Position numbers and translations under genes: made by a program
Source: an uncultured Sphingomonadaceae bacterium
Lineage (GTDB): Bacteria > Pseudomonadota > Alphaproteobacteria > Sphingomonadales > Sphingomonadaceae
NCBI GenBank assembly: GCA_947493215.1
Contig: CANLQE010000002.1
Location: 124,001 to 188,000 of the forward strand
Length of the DNA: 64,000 nucleotides
Direction: 5' to 3'
Shown: positions 25,367-34,024 of the stretch, piece after piece
How positions within the stretch are numbered: position 1 is the first letter of the stretch
Layout of the letters: each line of letters begins with the position of its first letter
The notes under the pieces: model-generated
The model's database searches: none
Seen by the model: the letters and a program-made list of their open reading frames with translations, nothing else
What the model was told of the DNA's origin: nothing

Positions 25367-26125
25367 ATGGATTTAGGACTTAAAGGCAAGAAAGTCATTC
25401 TCACCGGCGGTAGCCGCGGACTAGGGCGCGCTGCGCTAGAGCATTTCGCCAAAGAAGGCGCGGATGTTGCGTTTTTCTCGCGCAATGCGGAACAGGTCGC
25501 AGCAGCCAAGAGCGAGCTTGAAGCCCATGGCGGGAAAGTCTTCGCTGAAGCATTTGATATGACCGATGCTGACGGCTATCCTAAATGGCTTGAAAAAGCT
25601 GCTGGCGAACTGGGCGGTTGCGATATTTTCATCCATAATGTTAGCTCCTCCGGTGCCGGCGGAACGGGGGACTGGGAAATGACCTTCAACACCGACATTA
25701 TCGGCGCTGTCAAAGCGATGGAAGTACTCGAACCCCATCTGGAAAAATCAGACGACGGCTCGGTGATCTTCATGTCATCCACCGCTGCATTCGAAACTTT
25801 CGTGGCTCCTCAAGCCTTTAACGCGATGAAAGCCGCGCTGATCACCTACGGCAGTCAGTTGAGCCAAGCGCTTGGCCCTAAAGGCATCCGGGTCAACATG
25901 GTGTCTCCAGGCCCCATTAAATTCCCGGGCGGCAACTGGTCACAGATTGAAGCAGGCATGCCCGACTTCTACAACATGACCAAAGCCGGTTTTGCACTGG
26001 GTGACTTTGGCGGTGCCGATGACGTGGCACGTAGCGTTGTGTTCCTAGCAAGCCCAGCGTCTAGCTATACAACAGGTGCCCATCTGGTCATCGATGGCGG
26101 CTTTACCAAGCGCGTTCAGTTCTAA
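25367..26125 (+). CDS. SDR-fold protein with the catalytic Tyr replaced by Phe
   Basis: 252 residues: GGSRGLG nucleotide motif, catalytic Ser138 (MSSTAAF), then FNAMK where SDRs have Tyr-x3-Lys, so Phe151 takes the Tyr position (TTT codon) with Lys155 kept, and TTGAHLVIDGGF at the end. The usual NNAG is HNVSSSG. It may be an SDR-derived non-redox enzyme, use another acid, or be a binding protein. ATG at 25367 with AAAGGAG. Last gene of the GST-VOC-ThuA group, followed by a hairpin at 26132. Confidence 0.85.
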   Translation: MDLGLKGKKVILTGGSRGLGRAALEHFAKEGADVAFFSRNAEQVAAAKSELEAHGGKVFAEAFDMTDADGYPKWLEKAAGELGGCDIFIHNVSSSGAGGTGDWEMTFNTDIIGAVKAMEVLEPHLEKSDDGSVIFMSSTAAFETFVAPQAFNAMKAALITYGSQLSQALGPKGIRVNMVSPGPIKFPGGNWSQIEAGMPDFYNMTKAGFALGDFGGADDVARSVVFLASPASSYTTGAHLVIDGGFTKRVQF

Positions 26126-26131
26126 TTATTT

Positions 26132-26155
26132 GGGTCCCGGCCGCGGTCGGGACCC
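26132..26155. terminator. Hairpin between convergent genes
   Basis: GGGTCCCGGCC/GGTCGGGACCC forms a ~10-bp stem with a minimal loop and one wobble between the SDR (ends 26125) and the crotonase (ends 26206). The U tract is poor, but the position between converging stops suits a two-way terminator. Confidence 0.6.
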
Positions 26156-26205
26156 ATAGCTTTCATATGAGCCGACCGGAGGCATATTTCTCGCGCGTCT
26201 GATCG

Positions 26206-26946
26206 TTATTTCTTGGTAAATGCCGAAATCCGGTCATGCATATCGGGACCATGGCCCTCTGATTCCATCACTTCCCATTGCAGTCCCGCATCGAGTGGGC
26301 CGCCATCCGTTGCCTCTAATAGCCGCTTGTTTGCGGCATGAGAGAAGCCGGAATTGGCCACAATTTTCTGGGCTAACTTGGCAATCTCATCATCAAATTG
26401 CTCCAGCGGCACGGAATATTCTGCTAGACCAATGCGCACCGCTTCCTCCGCGCCGATCATATCGGCTGTAAACATCAACCGCTTTGCAGTGGCGATGCCG
26501 ACCCGGCGCGGCAGCCGTTGGCTCATGCCCCAAACCGGCGTCAGCGCCCATTTCGCATGGGTATCACCAAAGCGCGCGCTATCGGCTGCCACAATAAAAT
26601 CGGCTGCCAGGGCCACTTCCAACGCGCCCGTATAGCAGTGGCCATGAACCGCCGCGATCACTGGTTTTGGAAGCTTTTCCAAGAGGCGAAGAGTTTCCGA
26701 ATGCCAACCGCGTGAAGGCACTTCCTCTCCCTCCGCGATATCGCCCAAATCATGTCCCGCGGAAAAACATTTCCCCGCGCCGCGAATGACGACACAACCG
26801 ATGGTATCATCCCTACGTAAGTCAGCGACATAACTTCGTAATTCCCGAAACATTCCGACCGTGAGGGAATTTAGCTTATGAGGCCTGTTGAGCGTCAGCA
26901 CCGACCAGCCCTTATGATCTTCGCGCAATATGGTATCCGTCGACAC
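26206..26946 (-). CDS. Enoyl-CoA hydratase/isomerase (crotonase) family protein
   Basis: 246 residues with the crotonase fold: LTLNRPHKLNSL, CFSAGHDLGDI as the oxyanion-hole loop, AAVHGHCYTGALEVALAADF, and FGDTHAKWALTPVWGMSQRL. The hydratase glutamates are not both obvious, so hydration, isomerisation or C-C cleavage are all possible. GTG start at 26946 with GGGAGGG. Second gene of a unit with the acyl-CoA synthetase 23 bp upstream, so it probably acts on the CoA ester made by that enzyme. Confidence 0.87.
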   Translation of the reverse strand: MSTDTILREDHKGWSVLTLNRPHKLNSLTVGMFRELRSYVADLRRDDTIGCVVIRGAGKCFSAGHDLGDIAEGEEVPSRGWHSETLRLLEKLPKPVIAAVHGHCYTGALEVALAADFIVAADSARFGDTHAKWALTPVWGMSQRLPRRVGIATAKRLMFTADMIGAEEAVRIGLAEYSVPLEQFDDEIAKLAQKIVANSGFSHAANKRLLEATDGGPLDAGLQWEVMESEGHGPDMHDRISAFTKK

Positions 26947-26969
26947 AAACCCTCCCTAGCTGTTGCTAT

Positions 26970-28550
26970 CTAATTAACCGCCCGGTCTTTGCCTTCCCAA
27001 TAGGGTGCACGCAATTCGCGGCGCAGGATTTTTCCCGATGGGTTGCGCGGCAATTCCGGAATAAAATCGACAGATTTCGGGCATTTAAACCCCGCGATAT
27101 TGACCCTGGCATGGGCAATCAGATCAGCCTCCGCTATTTCCGCGCCTTCTTTCAACACCACACAGGCTTTCACCGCTTCGCCCCATTTTTCATCAGGCAC
27201 ACCAATTACGGCCACATCTGCAATCGCCGGATGACCATAAATCGCATTTTCGACCTCCGCCGGATAGATATTCTCCCCGCCAGAGATGATCATATCCTTC
27301 ACCCGGTCATGGATATAGAGATAGCCATCCTCATCAAAATAACCCGCATCACCAGTCCGTAGCCAGCCATCGACATCGATGGTCGCAGCGGTCGCTTCAT
27401 CCATGTTCCAATAGCCTTTCATATTGAACGAAGACCGCGTGGCAATCTCTCCGACTTCGCGGGCAGGCAATGTATTGCCTTCCTCATCAATAATCTTGAC
27501 CTCAACGCCCTGTAGCGGTTTGCCAACCGAACGCATTTTGTCATTGCCGTTGGGATCATGGTCTTCCGGCGGCAGGGCGACAATAGTTCCCGATGTCTCG
27601 GTCATGCCGTACATCTGAATAAATTCGCAGCCGAATATGTCGATGCTCTGCTTCATCATTTCCAGCGGGATCGGTGATGCGCCATAAGAGATATATTTAA
27701 GCTTGGAAAAATCGACCTCTCCTACCCGTGGATGGTTGAGCAATATCTGGATCGCGGCTGGCACCATGAAAATTTTGCTGATGCCATATTGTTCAATAAA
27801 CTCCAGCGCCTGCGTCGGATCATATTCCCGCACCACAACCGCATGACCGCCGCTGTACATATTGCCAAGACCCGACCCCGTCCCCCCAATATGGAAACAG
27901 GGCATGGCGAGCAGCATCGTTTCCCCGGGCTGCGATCTCTGCCAGTCAGCTAGATCATCGTCGGTCAATTTGGCCCGCGCCCCGAAAATCGAATAGCCGG
28001 ACATGATCGCGCCCTTGGGATGGCCAGTCGTACCCGATGTATAGAGCTGCAAGGCGTCATCGCCTGGCGCGCAAGCAACCATTGGATCAGTATCAGGAAA
28101 TCCATCCCGCCAAGCCGGATAACCGGCAAATTCCTCATCCGCCTGTTCCGAACAGAAGATGGTTTCGACATATTCAAACTGCGGTTTGATCTGCTTCACC
28201 AGATCGATAAATTCTGGGCCAATGAACAGGATCTTGGCTTGGCAATTGTTGACGATATAAGTCACTTCCGGTCCGGCCAGCCGCCAGTTGACCGGCGTCA
28301 TCACCGCGCCAATTTTGGCTGCCCCCAATAATATTTCGAAATAGAGATGCGAATTTTTACCCATATAGGCGATCCGGTCGCCTTTGGTCACACCCAACGA
28401 TGCCAGCGCATTGGCCGCCCGGCTGCTGCCGGCATCAAGCTGGGCATAGCTCATCTCGTCGCCTTCAAAGGTGAACACGAGCGCGTCGCCCTGATCCTTG
28501 GCCTGTTGCCGGATGACGTCCGCTATGGTGACAATATCTTCTTTCAGCAT
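26970..28550 (-). CDS. Acyl-CoA synthetase (AMP-forming)
   Basis: 526 residues of the ANL superfamily with motifs in order: LYTSGTTGHPKGA (P-loop), YGMTETSG, TGDAGYFDEDGY, DRVKDMIISGGENIYPAEVE, and the C-terminal catalytic Lys in NPSGKILRREL. It makes an acyl-CoA from a carboxylic acid with ATP. The sequence class includes FadD3-like and long-chain ligases; in block 2 an acid from a steroid or terpenoid side chain would fit. ATG at 28550. Divergent from the TIM-barrel gene at 28681, with candidate operator site E in between. Confidence 0.92.
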   Translation of the reverse strand: MLKEDIVTIADVIRQQAKDQGDALVFTFEGDEMSYAQLDAGSSRAANALASLGVTKGDRIAYMGKNSHLYFEILLGAAKIGAVMTPVNWRLAGPEVTYIVNNCQAKILFIGPEFIDLVKQIKPQFEYVETIFCSEQADEEFAGYPAWRDGFPDTDPMVACAPGDDALQLYTSGTTGHPKGAIMSGYSIFGARAKLTDDDLADWQRSQPGETMLLAMPCFHIGGTGSGLGNMYSGGHAVVVREYDPTQALEFIEQYGISKIFMVPAAIQILLNHPRVGEVDFSKLKYISYGASPIPLEMMKQSIDIFGCEFIQMYGMTETSGTIVALPPEDHDPNGNDKMRSVGKPLQGVEVKIIDEEGNTLPAREVGEIATRSSFNMKGYWNMDEATAATIDVDGWLRTGDAGYFDEDGYLYIHDRVKDMIISGGENIYPAEVENAIYGHPAIADVAVIGVPDEKWGEAVKACVVLKEGAEIAEADLIAHARVNIAGFKCPKSVDFIPELPRNPSGKILRRELRAPYWEGKDRAVN

Positions 28551-28639
28551 TTACCTGTCCTAGTTTTGGCGACCCTCATCGTGGCCGATTCTCATAACTC
28601 TATCTAATGGCGGCCGCCGCGCAAACAGCCTAGCATATT

Positions 28640-28658
28640 GACTAGCCGTCTTGGCTGC
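28640..28658. promoter_or_regulatory. Candidate operator, site E
   Basis: GACTAGCC-GTCTT-GGCTGC; its complement CAGCCAAGACGGCTAGTC matches site B closely. It sits 22 bp before the ATG at 28681 and 90 bp from the synthetase start at 28550, within a 130-bp divergent promoter region. Confidence 0.5.
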
Positions 28659-28680
28659 ACGCTTGGATTAAGATTGGCTT

Positions 28681-29478
28681 ATGCGTGACGTGGCTCTCCA
28701 CCAGATTACCATGGCCAAGGGCGGGCCAACGGAACTTGTCCGGTTCGCGGCGAAGGCTGATCTCAAGAAAGTCTGCCTGTTCACCGCAACACCGCTGACG
28801 GCAGATGGTAAGCCCATGTTTGCGATTGTTGAACCATCAGGAAAAACAGAATTTCAAAGCCTGCTGGCCGACCATAATGTGTCGATCATCAATGCGGAAT
28901 ATTTTCCAGTGATGCCGGAAACCGATGTCACCGGATATGCAGCAGCGCTAGAGCTCGCCGCTGCGCTAGGCGCGAAACGTGCTGTTACGCATATTCACGA
29001 GGTTGACCCCACACGGATTGCCGATCAACTCGGTACATTATGTGCAATGGCCAGTGATTTAGGCATGGAAATCGGACTGGAATTTACCGGCTTTGCGAAA
29101 GGTTGTGACAGCCTTGAAAAAGCAGTCAAGCTGCATCAGGCCATGAACCAACCCAATCTGAAAATCGCGATCGATGCGCTGCATTTGTTTCGAACAGGCG
29201 GAACGCTGGATCAGCTCAAGGCCGTTGATCCTCAGATTATCGGCTATGCCCAGATATGCGATGGACCGCATTTTCGAAAATCTGTCAATTATGTCGAGGA
29301 GGCCATGAACCGGATGATCCCCGGCGAAGGCATGTTCCCGCTTCGCGCTTTGATCGATCTTATGGGCGATCATGTCGATTTGGATATTGAAGTGCCGCAT
29401 TTTGCTTCCGCGTCGCATTTCGATTCAGAAAAATGGGCACTTGAAGCGATAGCGGCGAGCAAGATGTTACTTGAATGA
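28681..29478 (+). CDS. Sugar phosphate isomerase/epimerase-like TIM-barrel protein
   Basis: 265 residues of the AP-endonuclease-2/xylose-isomerase-like TIM barrel: AVTHIHEVDPTRI, MEIGLEFTGF with the metal-site Glu, IAIDALHLFRTGG with Asp and His, and PGEGMFPLRALIDLM. Metal-dependent isomerases, epimerases and lyases share this set. It begins a two-gene unit with an NTF2-like protein 12 bp downstream. No clear ribosome site is seen upstream of the ATG. The substrate is unknown; a ring- or keto-enol rearrangement is possible. Confidence 0.83.
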   Translation: MRDVALHQITMAKGGPTELVRFAAKADLKKVCLFTATPLTADGKPMFAIVEPSGKTEFQSLLADHNVSIINAEYFPVMPETDVTGYAAALELAAALGAKRAVTHIHEVDPTRIADQLGTLCAMASDLGMEIGLEFTGFAKGCDSLEKAVKLHQAMNQPNLKIAIDALHLFRTGGTLDQLKAVDPQIIGYAQICDGPHFRKSVNYVEEAMNRMIPGEGMFPLRALIDLMGDHVDLDIEVPHFASASHFDSEKWALEAIAASKMLLE

Positions 29479-29490
29479 TTGGAAGCCATG

Positions 29491-29967
29491 ATGACGCATG
29501 ACGATTTGATCGACCGGTCGAATATAACCGACCATGTGCTTAACTATGCAACCGGTATCGACCAGCATCAGTGGGATCTATACCGCTCCATCTTCGCAGA
29601 CGAGATCATGCTGGATTTCTCCAGCTGGTCCGGTGATCCTGCCAGCACCATGCCCGCTGATGATTGGGTGGCCGCAGTCCGGGCAACGCTGGAACCCTTT
29701 GATGCGACCCAGCATGTCCTGACCAATTTTGCCATCAACCTCGACGGCGATAGCGCCGCGTGCACATGCTATATGGCCGCCCATCATCATCTCGTGGTTG
29801 ATGGCGACCGGCAGATGCATTCCATCGGCGGCTATTATATTCACGGCCTACAGCGCGCAGGCGACGGATGGTTGATCCACAAAACCCAACTTAACGTGAC
29901 ATGGGAAATGAGTGACCGCGGCCTGTTCGAACTGGCTGCCAAGCGCGGCTCGGCATCAATGATCTAA
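29491..29967 (+). CDS. SnoaL-like (NTF2-fold) protein
   Basis: 158 residues of the SnoaL_4/NTF2-like fold: NITDHVLNYATGIDQHQWD, SIFADEIMLDF, and a His-rich strand YMAAHHHLVVDG. Members include polyketide cyclases, dehydratases and oxygenase small subunits. The second ATG of a pair (29491) has GGAAG at 5 bp and is preferred; 29488 is possible. Last gene of block 2; the first TTGTCCGGACAA operator follows 31 bp later. It could serve as a hydratase/isomerase or a structural subunit. Confidence 0.82.
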   Translation: MTHDDLIDRSNITDHVLNYATGIDQHQWDLYRSIFADEIMLDFSSWSGDPASTMPADDWVAAVRATLEPFDATQHVLTNFAINLDGDSAACTCYMAAHHHLVVDGDRQMHSIGGYYIHGLQRAGDGWLIHKTQLNVTWEMSDRGLFELAAKRGSASMI

Positions 29968-29998
29968 CGCAGTTGCGTAATGCGCAATTGATGTTAAG

Positions 29999-30010
29999 TT
30001 GTCCGGACAA
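29999..30010. promoter_or_regulatory. Operator TTGTCCGGACAA, copy 1
   Basis: Perfect 12-bp palindrome 21 bp upstream of the exported-protein gene at 30032, followed by AT-rich AATATT. First of nine related sites. Confidence 0.85.
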
Positions 30011-30031
30011 ATATTGCAAAGGACCGACCCG

Positions 30032-30838
30032 ATGTTTCTCACCAGTCTTTCTGCCTTGGCACTCGCCACCGGATCACCGAGCGCTGTAACGCTGGATCAG
30101 CAGTTACCCGGCATTTATACCAATGAAGAGCAGGCCTATTTTGAAAAAGATGCGGGCCGGACCCCGCCGCCCTGGATTGCGCTAAGCATTGAGGAGAAGG
30201 ACGGTGATCTGGTGATCACTCGCACAGATGCGTTCGGCAAGCCGGTTGCATCTCCGCAGAAAGGCACAACCGCCACCGGCGCAGAACGCGACAGTTTGAC
30301 CGTTGGTAATTGTACCCGCTATTTTGATCGTAACGATGCAGGCTGGACTTACAGCGCAGTGCAAAACAGAATGCTTTGCAAGCAAGATTATCAAATTACC
30401 AGCGTCAACGCGGACGGATTGAAACTTCGTTTTTCCGATGGCACGGAAACCCAATTGAAACGTGCCCGGCCCGTCGAATGCTGGGCTGCTGCTAAAAAGG
30501 TGGAACCCAAAGCTGATGGCAGCCCTGACTGGCTGTTCGCCCAAAAACTGAACCTACATGATCAGGGCGGACGGGTCATGGTGGGTGGCGGGGATAGCGG
30601 TGCCGAGCCGCTAATCCTGCGTATGCGCGCGGTACACTGGCCCAAGCCAAGCACAAACCGGCCCAGCATGGTGCTCTATGTCCACAAGCCCGACAATCCT
30701 GATCGCGCCGTCAGCTATAGCTGGGCGGATATCGATGCCAGCCGCGTGGGCCTCAACCTGCGCTGGATGCAAGCAAGCTGCACGATCAAGGGCGCAGAGC
30801 GTTCTTCCGATGTAACAAGCCAAAATTTTCGCGGCTGA
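30032..30838 (+). CDS. Exported protein of unknown function
   Basis: 268 residues, no family recognised. It starts with a signal-peptide-like stretch (MFLTSLSALALATGSPSA) and the rest is hydrophilic, with several Trp, Tyr and Cys residues (GNCTRYFD, MLCKQDY, VECWAAA, ASCTIKG) that could form disulfides in the periplasm. ATG at 30032 has AAAGGA at 9 bp spacing; the longer frame starts inside the operator. It faces the next gene tail to tail with no gap. The operator copy directly upstream places it in the TTGTCCGGACAA regulon. Confidence 0.75.
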   Translation: MFLTSLSALALATGSPSAVTLDQQLPGIYTNEEQAYFEKDAGRTPPPWIALSIEEKDGDLVITRTDAFGKPVASPQKGTTATGAERDSLTVGNCTRYFDRNDAGWTYSAVQNRMLCKQDYQITSVNADGLKLRFSDGTETQLKRARPVECWAAAKKVEPKADGSPDWLFAQKLNLHDQGGRVMVGGGDSGAEPLILRMRAVHWPKPSTNRPSMVLYVHKPDNPDRAVSYSWADIDASRVGLNLRWMQASCTIKGAERSSDVTSQNFRG

Positions 30839-31600
30839 TTATTTTGCAGGCGGCGTGAAAAGAGCATCATCTATCGCTGCATTCACTTTGGTCTCTGTCC
30901 AGAATACCTCATTGGATTTGCGCCCGTCATAATAAAGCGTGACATGTCGCGCCTGCAACCATCGCGGGTTTTCAAGGGTGACGAAGTCATCATAGACCCG
31001 CAAATGCCAACCCTTGGGCGTGCGAAAACCCATGGTCCGGATAGCATGGCTTTGCTGATCAATGCCGAAGAGCGTTTTGCCGCCTTTGGGATCGGTTAGC
31101 TCAACCATGTACAGGCCATGGCTACCGACATCATCATCTGCCAAACGGGTCGCGGCAAAACCTGGCTTGTCAGCTTGACGGATGATACCAAAACCAAAAT
31201 TGCTCGCCCAGAATTTATCGGCTTCCGCTTTCGGCGTTATCCCGCGTTCGGTCCAGGTGGTCTCCCCATCATAACCGACTTCAAAAATCAGTTTTTCCGA
31301 ATTTTTCGCAATGATGCGAACCTTGCCATCCGCGCCGTGGGCAACCGTGCGGTCAGGATCAAATACCCGCCACATCCGGTAGTCGGTAGCAATCGTGCGG
31401 GGCTTATGATCTGCCGGTCCATAAAAAACGGCGCGTCCGGATAAGGCCAATGTTCGCGCATTGGCCCAGTCATCGCCGCCTGCCGCTTCTCGAGCCATGG
31501 CCAATATACTAGCGCCATCTGGTTCCGCTTCCGCAGCGAATAGCGGATGCGCTAACATTGTCAGCACGAACACTATTATTATCTGCCAATATCGAACCAT
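30839..31600 (-). CDS. Exported protein, LolA-like lipoprotein-sorting fold possible
   Basis: 253 residues with an N-terminal signal (IIIVFVLTMLAHPLFAAEA). The body has a repeating beta pattern (IIAKNSEKLIFEVGYDGETTWTE split over strands; LYMVELTDPKGGKTLFGIDQ; IRTMGFRTPKGW) that resembles outer-membrane-lipoprotein-sorting or related half-barrels binding hydrophobic ligands. No specific domain is recognised with certainty. ATG at 31600. Operator copy 2 lies 20 bp upstream and is shared with the divergent flavin oxidase gene, so both are probably co-regulated. Hydrophobic substrate binding in the periplasm is only a suggestion. Confidence 0.72.
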   Translation of the reverse strand: MVRYWQIIIVFVLTMLAHPLFAAEAEPDGASILAMAREAAGGDDWANARTLALSGRAVFYGPADHKPRTIATDYRMWRVFDPDRTVAHGADGKVRIIAKNSEKLIFEVGYDGETTWTERGITPKAEADKFWASNFGFGIIRQADKPGFAATRLADDDVGSHGLYMVELTDPKGGKTLFGIDQQSHAIRTMGFRTPKGWHLRVYDDFVTLENPRWLQARHVTLYYDGRKSNEVFWTETKVNAAIDDALFTPPAK

Positions 31601-31619
31601 GAGATGTGCCTCCTATTTT

Positions 31620-31631
31620 TTGTCCGGACAA
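31620..31631. promoter_or_regulatory. Operator TTGTCCGGACAA, copy 2
   Basis: Perfect palindrome in a 74-bp divergent region: 20 bp from the start at 31600 (minus) and 43 bp from that at 31675 (plus). One site could control both genes. Confidence 0.87.
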
Positions 31632-31674
31632 ATTCACCTTGCCTTGATGCCCGGGTTTCTGTCAACATGATGCT

Positions 31675-33084
31675 ATGAACACCAAGGCTTCTATAATCAG
31701 CAGGCGCGCCTTTGTCGGCGGGATGAGTGCATCGCTAATCGCCTGCGCTGCGCCGCGAAAGACATGGAGCAAGACCACGGCTGATGTGATTGTCATCGGC
31801 GCTGGTCTGGCGGGACTGCATGCAGCGAGCCTAATTGACAATGCGGGCTACAAGACAATCCTGTTGGAAGGCACGGGTCACACCGGCGGGCGTTTGCACA
31901 CGCTGGACGATTTGCCCGGCAAGCCTGATGCTGGTGGCATCCAGATTGGGGCGGGTTACAAACGCTTTCATGCCATAGCCGATCGTTTGAATGTGGAACG
32001 TTATGTTCCACCTCCATCTGCGCGCGGTTCCCTCTATCATATCGATGGCCATTCCCTGACCGCGCAGCAATGGGCAGATGCGCCGCAAAACAAGCTGTCC
32101 GCACAAGAAAAATCGGTACTACCGGATCGCCTGTTTTTCTCTTATCTCAAAGACCTGCCGAAATTTGAAAATATCGCCGACTGGATGCAACCGCAGGGCA
32201 GCGCCATCGATATCGCGCTCAGCCAATATTTGCGCGACCAAGGCGCATCCAAAGAAGCGCTGCGACTGATGAATGCCAATCTCAATGGCAACAGTATCGA
32301 CCAGCAATCGGCATTGCATATGGCCCGCACATTGGCGATTTTTCGCGCAGGCGGAAGCCCTACTCGCTACGTCCGTGGCGGTTCGCAGCGCATGACCGAT
32401 GCCATGGCGGGATCGTTGCGCAGTGAAATCTTCCTGAACAGTCCGGTTGCAGCAATTGAAGACGAGGGCGATGGTGTAGAGATCAGCCTGACCGATGGCC
32501 GCAAATATGGCGCGCGCCATGTCATTTGCACAGCCCCTTTTGCCGCGATGCAGTCCATGGCCATAGAAGCGGATTTGCCATTTGGGTTGCGGAACATCAT
32601 CGCGGCGCTGCCCTATACCAAAGCCAGTTTCGCCTATCTCGAAGCCAGCGAGGCGTTCTGGAAAGATGATGGCTTGCCAGAGACGATCTGGTCTGATGAC
32701 CCCATGTTGGGCAGAATGTTTGTGCTTGGCGACGATCCGGCAATGGTGAAAATCTGGCTCAATGGTCCAAGCGCGGATTTAGTGGATCAGATGGATGACC
32801 AGACAGCCGGCGCGGCGATCATAAACAAGATTGAAAGCGCTCGCCCATCGGCCAAAGGAAAGCTCAAATTTCTTAGGACGTTCAGCTGGCAGAAAAATCC
32901 TTTCGCAAGGGGCGTATATCATCATATCGGCGCTGGCCAAGGTGCCGCGTTGGCAGCAGCAACACAGCACCGCGGCACGCGCCTGCATTTTGCCGGAGAG
33001 CATCTCGCGCAGCAAAGTTCTGGCGTCGAAGGCGCGCTGGAAAGCGGGCAACGCACTGCCGAATATGTGCTGCAAAAACTGTGA
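31675..33084 (+). CDS. Flavin-dependent amine oxidase family protein, Tat lipoprotein-like signal
   Basis: 469 residues. Arg10-Arg11 in a SRRAFVGG twin-arginine context and LIAC with Cys24 as a lipobox suggest export folded and lipid anchoring. FAD site VIVIGAGLAG (res ~38-47), then EGTGHTGGRL, and a C-terminal FAD motif LHFAGEHLAQQSSGVEGALESG. These features mark the flavin monoamine oxidase/tryptophan monooxygenase/phytoene desaturase superfamily; the reaction (amine or C-C oxidation) is open. It forms a pair with the hydrolase 28 bp downstream and is controlled by operator copy 2. Confidence 0.88.
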   Translation: MNTKASIISRRAFVGGMSASLIACAAPRKTWSKTTADVIVIGAGLAGLHAASLIDNAGYKTILLEGTGHTGGRLHTLDDLPGKPDAGGIQIGAGYKRFHAIADRLNVERYVPPPSARGSLYHIDGHSLTAQQWADAPQNKLSAQEKSVLPDRLFFSYLKDLPKFENIADWMQPQGSAIDIALSQYLRDQGASKEALRLMNANLNGNSIDQQSALHMARTLAIFRAGGSPTRYVRGGSQRMTDAMAGSLRSEIFLNSPVAAIEDEGDGVEISLTDGRKYGARHVICTAPFAAMQSMAIEADLPFGLRNIIAALPYTKASFAYLEASEAFWKDDGLPETIWSDDPMLGRMFVLGDDPAMVKIWLNGPSADLVDQMDDQTAGAAIINKIESARPSAKGKLKFLRTFSWQKNPFARGVYHHIGAGQGAALAAATQHRGTRLHFAGEHLAQQSSGVEGALESGQRTAEYVLQKL

Positions 33085-33112
33085 CAAGAACGGACAAGAA
33101 AGACGGAACATT

Positions 33113-33970
33113 ATGACAGACGGGACTCAAGGAAAATGGAACCGTCGACAGATAATGACAGCTGCGGCAATATCGTGCCTTGCCACTTCGACCATTGCTT
33201 GCACCAGTTTGAGCGCGCGGCCTATAATCTCTCGACCGGCGATGGCCAAAACCTTCGTGCTGGTCCACGGCGCGTGGCACGGCGGCTGGTGCTGGCGCGA
33301 TGTCCGGTCGCAACTGGAAGCGCAAGGACACCGCGTGTTCACGCCCACCCTCACCGGACTTGCCGAACGCGCGCATCTATTGTCAGCGGATATCGGGCTG
33401 GATGCGCATATCACGGACATCACGTCGCTGATCGACTATTATGATCTCAGCAACATTGTGCTGGTTGGCCATAGCTACGGCGGCATGGTGATTACCGGTG
33501 TTGCAGATGCAATGAAGAACCGGATTGACGAGATTTTCTATCTCGATGCCGCCTTACCGGACCATGGTGAGACAATGATCACGCAGGGGCCGGAGCGCAG
33601 TCCGGCAGCTATCGAACAGACCCGCACAGCATTGGAAGCATTCGCACCAGATGGCATTGGCATGGCGGCCTTCCCGCCGGATTTTCTGGGCATTCCGAAA
33701 GGCCATCCTGGCTATGACTGGGTCGCCCGGAAATTAACACCGCATCCACTCAAAACCTGGCTGGACCCCATTCAGCTCACTAATGGCGGACCACAAGGAA
33801 TGACGCGCCACTATATCCACTGCACCGAGCCGGCCTTGCCCAATAGTAGCTTTCCCTATCATGCTGAGCAGGTGCAAGCAGACCCGAGCTGGACCTATCA
33901 TGCGCTCGCCACCGGCCATGACGCGATGGTGACGGCACCCAACGAGCTGGTCGCGATATTGACAGGGTAA
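33113..33970 (+). CDS. Alpha/beta hydrolase, exported (EstC/salicylate-esterase-like)
   Basis: 285 residues. NRRQIMTAAA near the N-terminus resembles a Tat signal, with a weak lipobox-like TIAC at Cys30. Hydrolase motifs: oxyanion segment VHGAWHGGWCW (51-61), nucleophile Ser121 in GHSYGG, and catalytic His269 in ATGHDAM. The class hydrolyses esters or cleaves C-C bonds. Start at ATG 33113; the longer frame into the previous gene is not credible. A decayed second copy of this gene is at ~36793-36942, next to receptor 3. Both copies converge with a TonB receptor ~110 bp away. Confidence 0.88.
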   Translation: MTDGTQGKWNRRQIMTAAAISCLATSTIACTSLSARPIISRPAMAKTFVLVHGAWHGGWCWRDVRSQLEAQGHRVFTPTLTGLAERAHLLSADIGLDAHITDITSLIDYYDLSNIVLVGHSYGGMVITGVADAMKNRIDEIFYLDAALPDHGETMITQGPERSPAAIEQTRTALEAFAPDGIGMAAFPPDFLGIPKGHPGYDWVARKLTPHPLKTWLDPIQLTNGGPQGMTRHYIHCTEPALPNSSFPYHAEQVQADPSWTYHALATGHDAMVTAPNELVAILTG

Positions 33971-34024
33971 CTCAAGCGCCACATCCAACGCCGCAATATA
34001 GTCTATCTGTCCCAGCAAATATCG

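Noticed and set aside
33075-33100. CGGACAAG before the hydrolase gene as an operator copy
   Set aside because: Only the right half matches; the gene is close behind the oxidase and likely in its operon.
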